Below are positions 8,359 to 16,324 of a stretch of 64,000 nt of DNA, piece after piece. The stretch is from Actinoplanes sp. NBC_00393. Its GTDB lineage: Bacteria > Actinomycetota > Actinomycetes > Mycobacteriales > Micromonosporaceae. Every line of letters starts with the position of its first letter. The first letter of the stretch is position 1. Below the pieces are notes generated by a model that was given only the letters and a program-made list of their open reading frames with translations, did no database searches and was not told where the DNA came from. The translations under genes and the position numbers were made by a program. The stretch covers positions 7,396,501-7,460,500 of the forward strand of contig NZ_CP107942.1 of the NCBI RefSeq assembly GCF_036053395.1. The letters run 5' to 3'.

Positions 8359-8548
8359 AAGCGATAAGAAGTAACCGGTTGCTGCTTGTACGCGTTCCTA
8401 ATCCAGAAGCGCGGAACAGCCACCAAACACCAAAAGCTTGCTGACGCACTGGTGATCGTGCGGGTACAACCCGTCAAGCACCAGGCGCATGCATATAGGT
8501 AAACAGCACTGTTTTCATTACCCCATCCGAAACAAGGAGTTTGCCGCC

Positions 8549-8803
8549 ATGGACTGGCGTCACGATGCGATCTGCCGCGACGAGGACCCCGAGCTGTTCT
8601 TCCCGATTGGGACGTCCGGCCCGGCGCTCCTGCAGGTCGAGCAGGCCAAGGCCGTGTGCCGGCGGTGCCCGGTGACCGAGGAATGCCTCTCGTGGGCACT
8701 CGAGTCCGGTCAGGACGCCGGCGTATGGGGCGGGATGAGCGAAGACGAGCGGCGCGCAGTCAAGCGTCGTGGCGGTCTCCGGATCGGCGCCCCCACCGCT
8801 TGA
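8549..8803 (+). CDS. whiB1: WhiB1/WblE-type iron-sulfur transcription factor
   Basis: This 84-residue protein is a WhiB-family factor with Cys9, Cys37, Cys40 and Cys46 for a 4Fe-4S cluster and the turn GVWGG at residues 58-62, followed by a basic tail. The N-terminus MDWRHDAICRDEDPELFFP is nearly the WhiB1/WblE signature; WhiB1 is an essential NO-responsive partner of the housekeeping sigma factor in mycobacteria. The ATG at 8549 has AAGGAG upstream. The paired CRP-type sites upstream recall the known cAMP-CRP control of mycobacterial whiB1. Confidence 0.93.
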   Translation: MDWRHDAICRDEDPELFFPIGTSGPALLQVEQAKAVCRRCPVTEECLSWALESGQDAGVWGGMSEDERRAVKRRGGLRIGAPTA

Positions 8804-8826
8804 ACTAATCCCCCACACAGCATTTG

Positions 8827-8853
8827 CGCCCCGGGCCGTACGGCACCGGGGCG
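8827..8853 (+). terminator. Terminator-like hairpin after whiB1
   Basis: Arms 8827-8834 and 8846-8853 form a perfect 8-bp GC stem about 24 bp past the stop codon, followed by a T-rich stretch (TCTTGCTGTTT). Confidence 0.7.
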
Positions 8854-9148
8854 TCTTGCTGTTTCGGGGCACTCACCGAGGGTTTACATTCCACTGTGCG
8901 CTAATCCGATCACAGTACGTTTACCCACTCGCCGAAATGATCTCGAAATTGCCGATCAAGCGCATTGAGTTGTCATCCCGGCACCCTCCGCATTGGACGA
9001 TCTTGAAGAGTCATCGCGGTGAATCGTCGCCTAGCGCAGAGTGACGGTAGCCCAGAGTGAACTAATCCGGTCCCGCTCCCCACGGCCGGCGCCCTCTCGA
9101 GCTACCCACCGCGCCCAGGCCGGCCCTGGAGCGAGCCACTCGTGCCCA

Positions 9149-9570
9149 GCTGACCGCCACCGCTGCTTCCTGGCCCCTGATGGAGCCCTCAGCGTCAGCC
9201 GACCAGCTCAGCTGACCGCCAGTGTCGTTTCGCGACCGCTGAGGGAGCACTCGGTGTCAGCCGGACAGCTCAGCTGACCGCCAGTGTCGTTTCGCGACCG
9301 CTGAGGGAGCACTCGGTGTCAGCCGGACAGCTCAGCTGACCGCCAGTGTCGTTTCGCGACTGCTGAGGGAGCACTCGGTGTCAGCCGGACAGCTCAGCTG
9401 ACCGCCAGTGTCGTTTCGCGACCGCTGAGGGAGCACTCGGTGTCAGCCCAGCCGTCCGGCTGTCGCCTGATGTCGTATCCCGGCCGCCGAAGGAGCGCTC
9501 GGCGTCAGCCGGACGGTTCGGCTGACACCGACTGTCGTTGCCTCAGGCCGCGTACTCGGAAGGAGGCCGC
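9149..9570. repeat. Seven-copy 62-bp dyad repeat array
   Basis: Units start at 9149, 9211, 9273, 9335, 9397, 9459 and 9521, each exactly 62 bp apart; the last is partial. The central copies are almost identical, while the outer copies have diverged. Each runs from GCTGAC to GTCAGC and is an imperfect palindrome. The consensus aligns without gaps to the array at 1.85-2.09 kb at about 40 of 62 positions, including the shared blocks AGCACTC and GTCAGCC. The rest of the gene-free interval 8854-9775 shows nothing else I can identify. Confidence 0.9.
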
Positions 9571-9775
9571 CTGCGTTCGCCGGGTCGCTCGTCGTCCCAA
9601 CCCGCCGCGATCTTGCCGCGAGCCCGAGAGGATCACCCGGAAAGCCGCCGTGATCGCGCCCAGAGCCGCCGCTGAGATCCGTCAGTCGCACCGCGAAGAG
9701 GCGATCACAGGCGTCGTGGGCGCGGCCACAGCGGATGGCGGAGGAACGGACCGGGGAAGGGCGGCAGAGAAGCGC

Positions 9776-10690
9776 TCAGGCCGCGGCAGCGAGCGGGGTG
9801 TCGAGGTTCGACTCAGCGCGCGCGATGACGAGCTGGACCAACTCCGGGGCCGCGCCCAGCGGCTCGGCGATCGCCACCGCGCCGGCTTGGGTGGCGGAGC
9901 GGACCGCTACGTCGTAGAGCAGGCCGGGCGCCAGGAAGTAGGCCGCCATCCCGACCCGGCGGGCGCCGGCGCCTTGTAGGGCGGCTACGGCCTCTCCGGC
10001 GGTGCCGCCCGGGCCGGAGGCGTAACCGACCGCGGCCGGCAGCCCCAGGCGCGCACCGAGCGCCGCCGCGGCCGCCGCGACTGTCTCGCGGGCAGCGGCA
10101 TTCCGGGTCCCGGCCGCAGCCAGCACCACGGCGTCCAAGCCGGCACTCGACGAACACCCACGGTCGCCGCCTGCCATACGCAGAGGCTCGTCCAGCGGGA
10201 CGTGTCCCGAAGGCGGACGGCTCGCCTCCAGCGAGACGCCCTTCAAACGCGAAAGGCCGCGGTCGGCATTCAGCGGAGTCTCCGGCAAACGCCGGCAGGC
10301 AGCGTCCAGACGGCGGCTGACCGCGGCGAGCAGCAGCGGCGACGCCGGGCCCAGCACATCGGTAGCGGTGACCGAGACCGGCAGGGATTCGGCGGCACGG
10401 ACGACCGCGGGCAGGTCGACACGGCCGTGGTACGCCGCAGTCAGCAGCAGCGGCACCAGGACAGCGCGGCGGGTGCCGAGTGAGGCCAGGATGTCGAGCG
10501 GGCGAGGGCCGTCGTGGTCCAGGTAGGACGCCTGGACGTCCCACTCCGGCCGGGCCACCTGGACCGCCCGGGCCAGTGACTCGGTGGCCACAGCGGCCCG
10601 GGGGTCCCGGCTGCCGTGTGCCACCAGGACCACCGCGGGCCGGCCGGACAAGCCGTCACGGCCGCGGGGGGTCAGACGTGCAGGCCGCAT
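9776..10690 (-). CDS. Sirohydrochlorin chelatase (CbiX/SirB-like)
   Basis: The protein has the chelatase N-terminal signature VVLVAHGSRDPRA and the metal-binding region LLLTAAYHGRVDLP, followed by a second related half. Two-domain CbiX/SirB enzymes insert iron or cobalt into sirohydrochlorin. As the last gene of the sulfite reductase operon it most probably supplies siroheme, the cofactor of the reductase, so ferrochelation is favoured (inference from context). The ATG at 10690 overlaps the end of cysH by 19 bp; a TTG at 10651 is an alternative start. A Gly/Ser-rich insertion lies between the halves. Confidence 0.85.
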   Translation of the reverse strand: MRPARLTPRGRDGLSGRPAVVLVAHGSRDPRAAVATESLARAVQVARPEWDVQASYLDHDGPRPLDILASLGTRRAVLVPLLLTAAYHGRVDLPAVVRAAESLPVSVTATDVLGPASPLLLAAVSRRLDAACRRLPETPLNADRGLSRLKGVSLEASRPPSGHVPLDEPLRMAGGDRGCSSSAGLDAVVLAAAGTRNAAARETVAAAAAALGARLGLPAAVGYASGPGGTAGEAVAALQGAGARRVGMAAYFLAPGLLYDVAVRSATQAGAVAIAEPLGAAPELVQLVIARAESNLDTPLAAAA

Positions 10691-11427
10691 TCGGTCTTCT
10701 CGAACATCGCCCAGCGGCCGGCCCGCGGGTCCTCGCCGGCCTTGGTGCGGCGGGTGCACGGCCAGCAGCCGATCGAGCCGTAGCCCTTCTTGAACAGCTC
10801 GTTGACCGGCACGTTCCAGCGGCTGATGTAGCGGTTCACGTCGGCCTCGGTCCAGGCCGCGATCGGGTTGACCTTGACCTTGCCCTTCTTGGCGTCGAAG
10901 GCCACCACCGGGGTGTTGGCCCGGGTCGGCGACTCGTCGCGGCGCAGGCCGGTGGCCCAGGCGTCGTAGTCGCTGAGGGCGCGCTCCAGCGGCTCGACCT
11001 TGCGCATGAAGCAGCACTCGTCGGGGCTGCGGGCGAACAGGCGCGGGCCGTACTCGCCGTCCTGCTGGCCGACGGTCATCCGCGGGCGGATCGAGCGGAC
11101 GTTCACGTTCATCGTGCGGGCGACGGTGTCGCGGACCTTCAGGGTCTCCGGGAAGTGCAGGCCGGTGTCGAGGAAGACCACGTCCACGCCGGGCGACACC
11201 CGGGAGAAGATGTGCGCGACCACCGCGTCGGCCATCGAGCTGGTGACGCAGAAGCGCGCGCCGAAGGTGTCGGTCGCCCACTTGGCGATCTCCTCGGCGG
11301 AGCCGCCCTCGAGGTCACGACCGGCCTGTGCGGCGAGCTCGCGGAGCTCGTCGGCGGAACGGAGAGAGTGGTCAGCGGGGGCGCCGAGATTGATCAGGCC
11401 CAGGCCGGAGGCGTTCAGGAGACTCAT
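10672..11427 (-). CDS. cysH: Phosphoadenylyl/adenylyl-sulfate reductase
   Basis: This enzyme reduces (phospho)adenylyl sulfate to sulfite in assimilatory sulfate reduction. The 251-residue protein carries the PP-loop region VTSSMADAVVAH, the cluster cysteines in DECCFMRKVEPL, the late IGCWPCTRRT with a second Cys pair, and the C-terminal catalytic region ECGLHV. The paired cysteines are diagnostic of iron-sulfur APS reductases, so APS is the likely substrate. The ATG overlaps the stop of the small upstream gene (ATGA) and has AGGGAG before it. Confidence 0.92.
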   Translation of the reverse strand: MSLLNASGLGLINLGAPADHSLRSADELRELAAQAGRDLEGGSAEEIAKWATDTFGARFCVTSSMADAVVAHIFSRVSPGVDVVFLDTGLHFPETLKVRDTVARTMNVNVRSIRPRMTVGQQDGEYGPRLFARSPDECCFMRKVEPLERALSDYDAWATGLRRDESPTRANTPVVAFDAKKGKVKVNPIAAWTEADVNRYISRWNVPVNELFKKGYGSIGCWPCTRRTKAGEDPRAGRWAMFEKTECGLHV

Positions 11428-11582
11428 TGGTTTACTCCCTTGGACAACAACCCGATGAACTTGACCGAGAAGACCCGGGCGCAGGAGTGGCACTCCCAGG
11501 CCCCGTGTGATGCCTCGTTGGGACGGAGGTCCTCTTCACCGCAGTAGGGGCAGTAGAGAGGGGCCGATCTGGCGTCGCTCAT
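11424..11582 (-). CDS. 52-aa zinc-ribbon protein of the sulfite reductase operon
   Basis: The translation starts MSDARSAPLYCPYCGEEDLR, continues with WECHSCARVFSVKF and ends GLLSKGVNQ. The pattern CPYC-x16-CHSC gives one four-cysteine zinc-ribbon-like site. The start overlaps the sulfite reductase stop (ATGA) and the stop overlaps the cysH start (ATGA), so translation is coupled on both sides. That makes a random ORF very unlikely. It may be a small redox, cluster-delivery or electron-carrier accessory of the reductases, but this is inference. Confidence 0.85.
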   Translation of the reverse strand: MSDARSAPLYCPYCGEEDLRPNEASHGAWECHSCARVFSVKFIGLLSKGVNQ

Positions 11583-13273
11583 TTCAGGAGCTCCTCTTCC
11601 GCGCGGAGCACCCAGTTCGCGAACGTCTCGCCGTCGGTGCGGCCGTCCAGGTAGTGCTTGGCCACGCGTTCGACGTACTCCGGAAGCTCTTCGGCAGTGG
11701 CCTTGAGGCCGCGGACCTTGCGGCCGAAACCGGCGGTCTCACCCTTGGCCATGCCGAGCGCGCCGCCCAGGTGAATCTGGAAGCCCTCGACCTGCTCGCC
11801 GTGCGAGTTCATCACCAGCTGGCCCTTGAGGCCGATGTCGGCGACCTGGGTGCGGGCGCAGGCGTTCGGGCAGCCGTTGATGTGCACCGAGATGTCCGCG
11901 TCGAAGTCCTTGAGCCGGTCCTCGAGCCGGGCCACCAGCTCTTCGCCACGCGCCTTGGTCTCGACGATGGCGAGCTTGCAGTACTCGATGCCGGTGCAGG
12001 CCATCGTGCCGCGCCGCCAGGCCGAAGGCCGGGCTTCCAGCCCGATGCCGCGCAGGCCGGCGATCAGCGATTCCACCTGCTCGTCAACAACATCGAGAAC
12101 CAGGAGCTTCTGGTACGCCGTGAGCCGCACCCGATCCGACCCGTGCGCCTCGGCCAGATCGGCGAGCTTGCTGAGCTGGGTGCCGGAGGACCGGCCGACG
12201 ACCGGCGCCGCGCCGACGTAGTTGCGCCCGTCGATCTGCTTGTGCACACCGATGTGGTCGATCGGCTTCTCCGGCAGGTCCGGCGACGGCCCGTCGATCA
12301 GGGCGCGCCCGAGGTACTCCTTCTCCAGGACCTCGCGGAACTTCTCCACACCCCAGTCGGCGAGCAGGAACTTCAGGCGGGCCCGGTGCCGCAGCCGCCG
12401 GTAGCCGTAGTCGCGGAAGATCCCGACGACGCCCTCCCAGACGTCCGGGATCTCGCCGAGCGGCACCCAGACGCCGAGCCGCTCGGCCAGGCGCGGGTTG
12501 GTGGAGAGGCCGCCGCCGACCCAGAGGTCGAAGCCGGGGCCGTGGTCCGGGTGCACCACGCCGACGAACGAGATGTCGTTCGCCTGGTACGGCCCGTCGG
12601 CCAGCCAGGAGACCTGGGACTTGAACTTGCGGGGCAGGTTGGAGTAGCGGGTGTCGCCCACGTACCGCTTGACGATCTCGTCGATCGCCGGGGTGCCGTC
12701 GAGCACCTCGTCGGCGGAGACGCCGGCGACCGGGCTGCCGAGCACGACGCGGGGGCAGTCACCACAGGCCTCGGTGGTCTGCAGGCCGACCGCCTCGAGC
12801 CGGCGCCAGATCTCCGGCACGTCCTCGACCCGGACCCAGTGCAGCTGAATGTTCTGCCGGTCGGTGATGTCCGCGCTGTCGCGGCCGAACTCGGTGGAGA
12901 TCTGCGCGATGGTGCGCAGCTGGGCGAGGTTGAGGGCGCCGCCGTCGATCCGGACGCGCAACATGAAGTACTCGTCCTCGAGCTCCTCGGGCTCGAGCAC
13001 CGCGGTCCGCCCGCCGTCGATCCCGGCCTTGCGCTGGGTGTAGAGCCCCCACCAGCGGAACCGGCCCCGCAGGTCGGCGGGGTCGATCGAGGAGAAGCCG
13101 CCGTGGGCGTAGATGTTCTCGATCCGGGCCCGCACGTTGAGCGGGTTGTCGTCCTTCTTGCTGCGCTCGTTGGGGTTGAGCGGCTCGCGGTGTCCGAGCG
13201 CCCACTGTCCCTCGCCGCGCGCCTTACGGGGGCGGGCGGTCGGCCGTGCAGCGGGGGTGTTGCTGGGCGCCAT
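11579..13273 (-). CDS. sir: Ferredoxin-dependent sulfite reductase (siroheme/4Fe-4S)
   Basis: This 564-residue protein is an assimilatory sulfite/nitrite reductase of the actinobacterial SirA/NirA type, reducing sulfite to sulfide with ferredoxin. It has two pseudo-repeated ferrodoxin-like halves, the siroheme and cluster cysteines in MACTGIEYC and NGCPNACAR, and the arginine/lysine-rich substrate pocket region DRQNIQLHW. The segment EACGDCPR supplies a further Cys near the active site. The ATG at 13273 has GGAGG nine bases upstream. Context with cysH and a siroheme chelatase favours sulfite over nitrite. Confidence 0.92.
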   Translation of the reverse strand: MAPSNTPAARPTARPRKARGEGQWALGHREPLNPNERSKKDDNPLNVRARIENIYAHGGFSSIDPADLRGRFRWWGLYTQRKAGIDGGRTAVLEPEELEDEYFMLRVRIDGGALNLAQLRTIAQISTEFGRDSADITDRQNIQLHWVRVEDVPEIWRRLEAVGLQTTEACGDCPRVVLGSPVAGVSADEVLDGTPAIDEIVKRYVGDTRYSNLPRKFKSQVSWLADGPYQANDISFVGVVHPDHGPGFDLWVGGGLSTNPRLAERLGVWVPLGEIPDVWEGVVGIFRDYGYRRLRHRARLKFLLADWGVEKFREVLEKEYLGRALIDGPSPDLPEKPIDHIGVHKQIDGRNYVGAAPVVGRSSGTQLSKLADLAEAHGSDRVRLTAYQKLLVLDVVDEQVESLIAGLRGIGLEARPSAWRRGTMACTGIEYCKLAIVETKARGEELVARLEDRLKDFDADISVHINGCPNACARTQVADIGLKGQLVMNSHGEQVEGFQIHLGGALGMAKGETAGFGRKVRGLKATAEELPEYVERVAKHYLDGRTDGETFANWVLRAEEELLK

Positions 13274-13371
13274 GTCGGCGTTCCCTCCGGGTTTAGTGGG
13301 CGCGCGAGGACGCTCACGGCCACCTGGAGGCTCGTGACATCTGTGTCAGGAGAGGGCCGGCGCGTCTTGCG

Positions 13372-13392
13372 CACCCGAACTGAATTCGGGTG
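13372..13392 (-). terminator. Attenuator-type hairpin after the leader peptide
   Basis: A perfect 8-bp stem (13372-13379 with 13385-13392, loop of five) starts three bases after the leader-peptide stop and about 100 bases before the sulfite reductase start. Its position suggests that ribosome behaviour on the peptide influences folding. There is no T-run, so control could be translational or Rho-linked instead of intrinsic termination. Confidence 0.65.
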
Positions 13393-13395
13393 GCG

Positions 13396-13482
13396 TCAGG
13401 AAGCCGGACACATCGCGCTGCGGACACGCCCATAGTCCACGTGGCGGCGGGCCACGAGGTGGGGGTCAACTGCAGCGGTCAT
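13396..13482 (-). CDS. Cysteine-operon leader peptide
   Basis: A 28-codon ORF starts at the ATG at 13482 with GAGAGG upstream and encodes MTAAVDPHLVARRHVDYGRV then RSAMCPAS. It matches the RRHVD-x-x-R-x-x-SA-x-C pattern of short actinobacterial leader peptides found before cysteine and sulfur-assimilation genes. A single near-terminal Cys codon would sense charged Cys-tRNA. It ends 122 bases before the sulfite reductase ATG with a hairpin between. Confidence 0.85.
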   Translation of the reverse strand: MTAAVDPHLVARRHVDYGRVRSAMCPAS

Positions 13483-13648
13483 GTCGGCTAGCCTCTCACG
13501 CCCGAGGCAATCTCGGCCAGTGCGGTCCAGATTTCGGGAGTGTGTCAGGTCGCACAAGATCGGACGTCGGCGAACCACTTGTAGTAGTGACAACGTCACC
13601 ACACGTTGCGAGACTCGAGCGAACGCCGGTCGGTATCGGGAGCCGCGC

Positions 13649-14881
13649 ATGCTCGCACAGTCCGCCCACGACGACTCCCCCAGCCGACCACTCTCCGGTC
13701 CGCGTCGTTCGAGCCCGCGGCGCGCGGCCACCGTGTTCTGGATCTGGGCTCCGTCGCTCGTACCGGCTGCTCTGACCGCCGCGGTGGGCCTGCTCGGCCT
13801 GGCGGGGCCCGCGCTCGGGCCGGACGAGACGCTGCGCCTCACGCTCAGCGTCCCGGATCCCGCGGCGATCGTCGAGTCGGCCCGGCTGGCGGACGCCGTG
13901 AACGCGCCCTACCACCTGTTCCTGCACTACTGGACCGGGTTGTTCGGCGACGCGGCCAGCACTGTGCGCCTCCCCTCGCTGGTGGCGATGGTGCTCGGCG
14001 TCGGGTTCGCGGGCGAGTTGGGCCGGCGGATCCTCAGCCCCGGCGCCGGGCTCTACGGCGGGCTGCTGCTCGTCGCGCTCGTCCCGGTCAGCCGGTACGC
14101 CCAGGAGGCCGGCCCGTACGCCCTGGCCTTCCTCTTCGCGACCGCCGCCACCCTGGTGCTCTACCGGACGCTGGACCGCCCGCGCTGGTGGCGGTGGACC
14201 GGCTACGGGCTACTCGTCATCGGCACCGGGCTGGCCCAGGTGACCGCGCTGCTGATGCTGGCCGGACACGCGTACATCGTGGTGTCCCGGTGGCGTTTGA
14301 GCAGGCAGTCCGCGCTCTTCTGGTGGTTTCCGGTGACCGTGCTGTCACTCGTACCCCCGGCGCCGTTGATCTCTCTGGGTCTGCGGCAGCATGCCGCCCT
14401 GCTTGCTTTCCGCCCGCAGGCCCGGTGGGAGATGGCCTGGTCCGCGCCGGAGGCGCTGGCGGGAGCGGCCGGGCTGGTGGTGGCCGGCCTGGCGCTCGCC
14501 GCCCGCTGGCCGGACCGGGCGCTGATCCGCGAGCTCGCCGTGCTCGCCGCCGTGCCACCGCTGGTGCTGCTCGCCGGGTCGTTCCTGACCGGGCCGCTCT
14601 GGGCGCCGCAGCACGTGCTCTTCGTGCTGCCGCCGATCGCGCTCTGCGCCGCGGTCGCGCTACGTGGCCTGCGCCTGCGTGCCGTGCTGGTGCTGGCGCT
14701 GGTGGTCCTGCTCGCCGTGCCGCAGCACCGGGCGGTCCGGGCGCCGTCCGGTCACCAACCGTTAGCGCTTGCCGAGCGGCACCACCAGGACCGCCTCGGT
14801 GCCACCGCCGGCCCGGTTGCGCAACTCGATGCTGCCGCGCAGCTCACCGGTGGCGAGCGCCCGGACGATCTGCAGACCTAG
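13649..14881 (+). CDS. GT-C type membrane glycosyltransferase (PMT/ArnT-like)
   Basis: The protein has about ten membrane helices after a cytoplasmic Ser/Arg-rich N-terminus. The first external loop holds GPDETLRLTL, the position of the catalytic acidic residues in GT-C enzymes that use polyprenyl-phosphate sugars, and further helices include SRYAQEAGPYALAFLFA. It probably transfers a sugar on the outer membrane face. The ATG at 13649 follows GGGAG. The last 40 codons run antisense through the 3' end of pdtaS, a 120-bp tail-to-tail overlap, and that C-terminal tail is unlike a membrane protein. Confidence 0.75.
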   Translation: MLAQSAHDDSPSRPLSGPRRSSPRRAATVFWIWAPSLVPAALTAAVGLLGLAGPALGPDETLRLTLSVPDPAAIVESARLADAVNAPYHLFLHYWTGLFGDAASTVRLPSLVAMVLGVGFAGELGRRILSPGAGLYGGLLLVALVPVSRYAQEAGPYALAFLFATAATLVLYRTLDRPRWWRWTGYGLLVIGTGLAQVTALLMLAGHAYIVVSRWRLSRQSALFWWFPVTVLSLVPPAPLISLGLRQHAALLAFRPQARWEMAWSAPEALAGAAGLVVAGLALAARWPDRALIRELAVLAAVPPLVLLAGSFLTGPLWAPQHVLFVLPPIALCAAVALRGLRLRAVLVLALVVLLAVPQHRAVRAPSGHQPLALAERHHQDRLGATAGPVAQLDAAAQLTGGERPDDLQT

Positions 14882-16300
14882 CCGGTTGCTCCCCTCGAAC
14901 TTGAAGTCGTCCGGCAGTCCCTGCCCGTTGTCGGCCACCGTGACGTGCAGCTGCTTGCGGAACTTGTGCGCAGAGACGACCACCTCGCCGGTCGTGCCCT
15001 CGGCCGGCTCCTCGTCCTCCGCGGAGGGGAAGCCGTGCTCGACCGCGTTGATCAGCAGCTCGTTGAGGACCATCACGAGCGAGGTGGCGATCTCCGCGGG
15101 CAGGACGCCGAAGGTGCCCTCCCGGCGCATGTGCACCGGGAACGCGGTGGTGGCCACCTCGGTGGCGGCGGTCGCGACCCGGTCGACGATGCCGTCGAAC
15201 TCGACCGCCTCGTCGCTCGACATCGACAGCGTCTCGTGGACCAGGGCAATCGAGGCGACGCGGCGTACCGACTCCTCCAGGGCCATCTTGGCCTCCGGGG
15301 CGTCCACCCGGCGGGCCTGCAGGCGCAGCAGCGCGGCCACGGTCTGCAGATTGTTCTTCACCCGGTGGTGGATCTCCCGGATCGTGGCGTCCTTGGTCAT
15401 CAGGGCGCGCTCCCGGCGGCGCACCTCGGTGACGTCCCGGACCAGGACCAGCGCGCCGATCGGCACCCCGGCCGGCAGCAGCGGCAGCGCCCGGGTGAGC
15501 ACGGTGGCGCCGCGGGCCTCCACCTCCATCCGCGGCGGGAACTCGCCGCGGAGCGACGCCAGAATGCGCTCCGACGCGTCGTTGCCCTCGAGCGGGTCGG
15601 CGGAGAGCCGGCTGGCCAGTTTCGCCAGCTCCTCGCCGACCAGGTGGGCGTTGAAGCCGAGACGCCGGTACGCCGACTGCGCGTTCGGACTGGCGTAGGT
15701 GACCTTGCCGGAGGCGTCCAGGCGGATCAGGCCGTCGCCGACCCGCGGCGCCGAGGTGATCTCGCCGGGATGCCGCCGGGGCGGGAACGTCCCGTCGGCG
15801 ACCATCTGGGCCAGGTCGTCGGCGGTGGTCAGATAGTTGAGTTCGAGCTGGCTGGGCGTGCGGGCGGTGCTCAGGTTGGTGTCCCGGCCGATCACCGCGA
15901 TCACCTCGCTGGCCGCCTCCTCCAGGTCGGTCTCGTCGCGCCGGCGGACCGGGATCGCCTCGTGGCGGGCGGGGGTGTCGCCGTACCAGACCGGGTCGCC
16001 CTCCCGCCAGATCCGCTCCTGAGTCAGCGCCACCTCGAGGTGCGCCACCTCCGGCCCGCCGACGATCTTGCCGACCTGGTCGTCCTGGTACGCCGTCGGC
16101 GCGGTGACCGGCCGCACCTGCGCGACGCAGAGGAACTCCCGCGGCTGCCGCGGATCCCCCTTGATCGGCACCCAGAGCAGCAGGTCGGCGAAGGAGAGGT
16201 CGGACAGCAGCAGCCAGTCGCCGGCGAGCCGGTGCAGGTGGTCGATGTCGGCGGGGCCGAGGGTGGTGTGTTCCTCGACGAGGTCACGCAGGGTGGACAC
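14762..16300 (-). CDS. pdtaS: PdtaS-like sensor histidine kinase
   Basis: This 512-residue soluble kinase has an N-terminal GAF-like sensory domain, a central PAS domain (about residues 190-285), then a HisKA_2 dimerisation helix with phospho-acceptor in REIHHRVKNNLQTVAALLRL (His near residue 310). It ends with a HATPase_c domain with N-box LNELLINAVEHGF and G-box VADNGQGLP. The family partner is the ANTAR RNA-binding regulator PdtaR, which is not in this window. In mycobacteria the gene lies beside whiB1; here the cys operon and a GT-C gene are inserted. It is probably co-transcribed with the upstream SIS gene, 24 bp away. Confidence 0.93.
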   Translation of the reverse strand: MSTLRDLVEEHTTLGPADIDHLHRLAGDWLLLSDLSFADLLLWVPIKGDPRQPREFLCVAQVRPVTAPTAYQDDQVGKIVGGPEVAHLEVALTQERIWREGDPVWYGDTPARHEAIPVRRRDETDLEEAASEVIAVIGRDTNLSTARTPSQLELNYLTTADDLAQMVADGTFPPRRHPGEITSAPRVGDGLIRLDASGKVTYASPNAQSAYRRLGFNAHLVGEELAKLASRLSADPLEGNDASERILASLRGEFPPRMEVEARGATVLTRALPLLPAGVPIGALVLVRDVTEVRRRERALMTKDATIREIHHRVKNNLQTVAALLRLQARRVDAPEAKMALEESVRRVASIALVHETLSMSSDEAVEFDGIVDRVATAATEVATTAFPVHMRREGTFGVLPAEIATSLVMVLNELLINAVEHGFPSAEDEEPAEGTTGEVVVSAHKFRKQLHVTVADNGQGLPDDFKFEGSNRLGLQIVRALATGELRGSIELRNRAGGGTEAVLVVPLGKR

Positions 16301-16324
16301 GAGCCCAGCTTATTCGGGCGTTTT

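Larger units (their letters stand above)
8137..8548 (+). promoter_or_regulatory. whiB1 upstream region
   Basis: No gene is seen in this 412-bp spacer. It holds a TTGACA hexamer at 8327-8332, two CRP-type dyads (listed separately) and a ribosome-binding AAGGAG at 8534-8539, ten bases before the whiB1 ATG. A good -10 hexamer at normal spacing from TTGACA is not evident, so the promoter assignment is tentative. Confidence 0.55.

Noticed and set aside
9149..9570. Possible CRISPR array
   Set aside because: Repeats are directly adjacent with a fixed 62-bp period, there are no unique spacers, and no cas gene is nearby.
11507..13435. A 642-codon open frame antisense to the sulfite reductase gene
   Set aside because: Its codons mirror the GC3 pattern of the real gene, it has no domain, and the opposite strand has complete family motifs.
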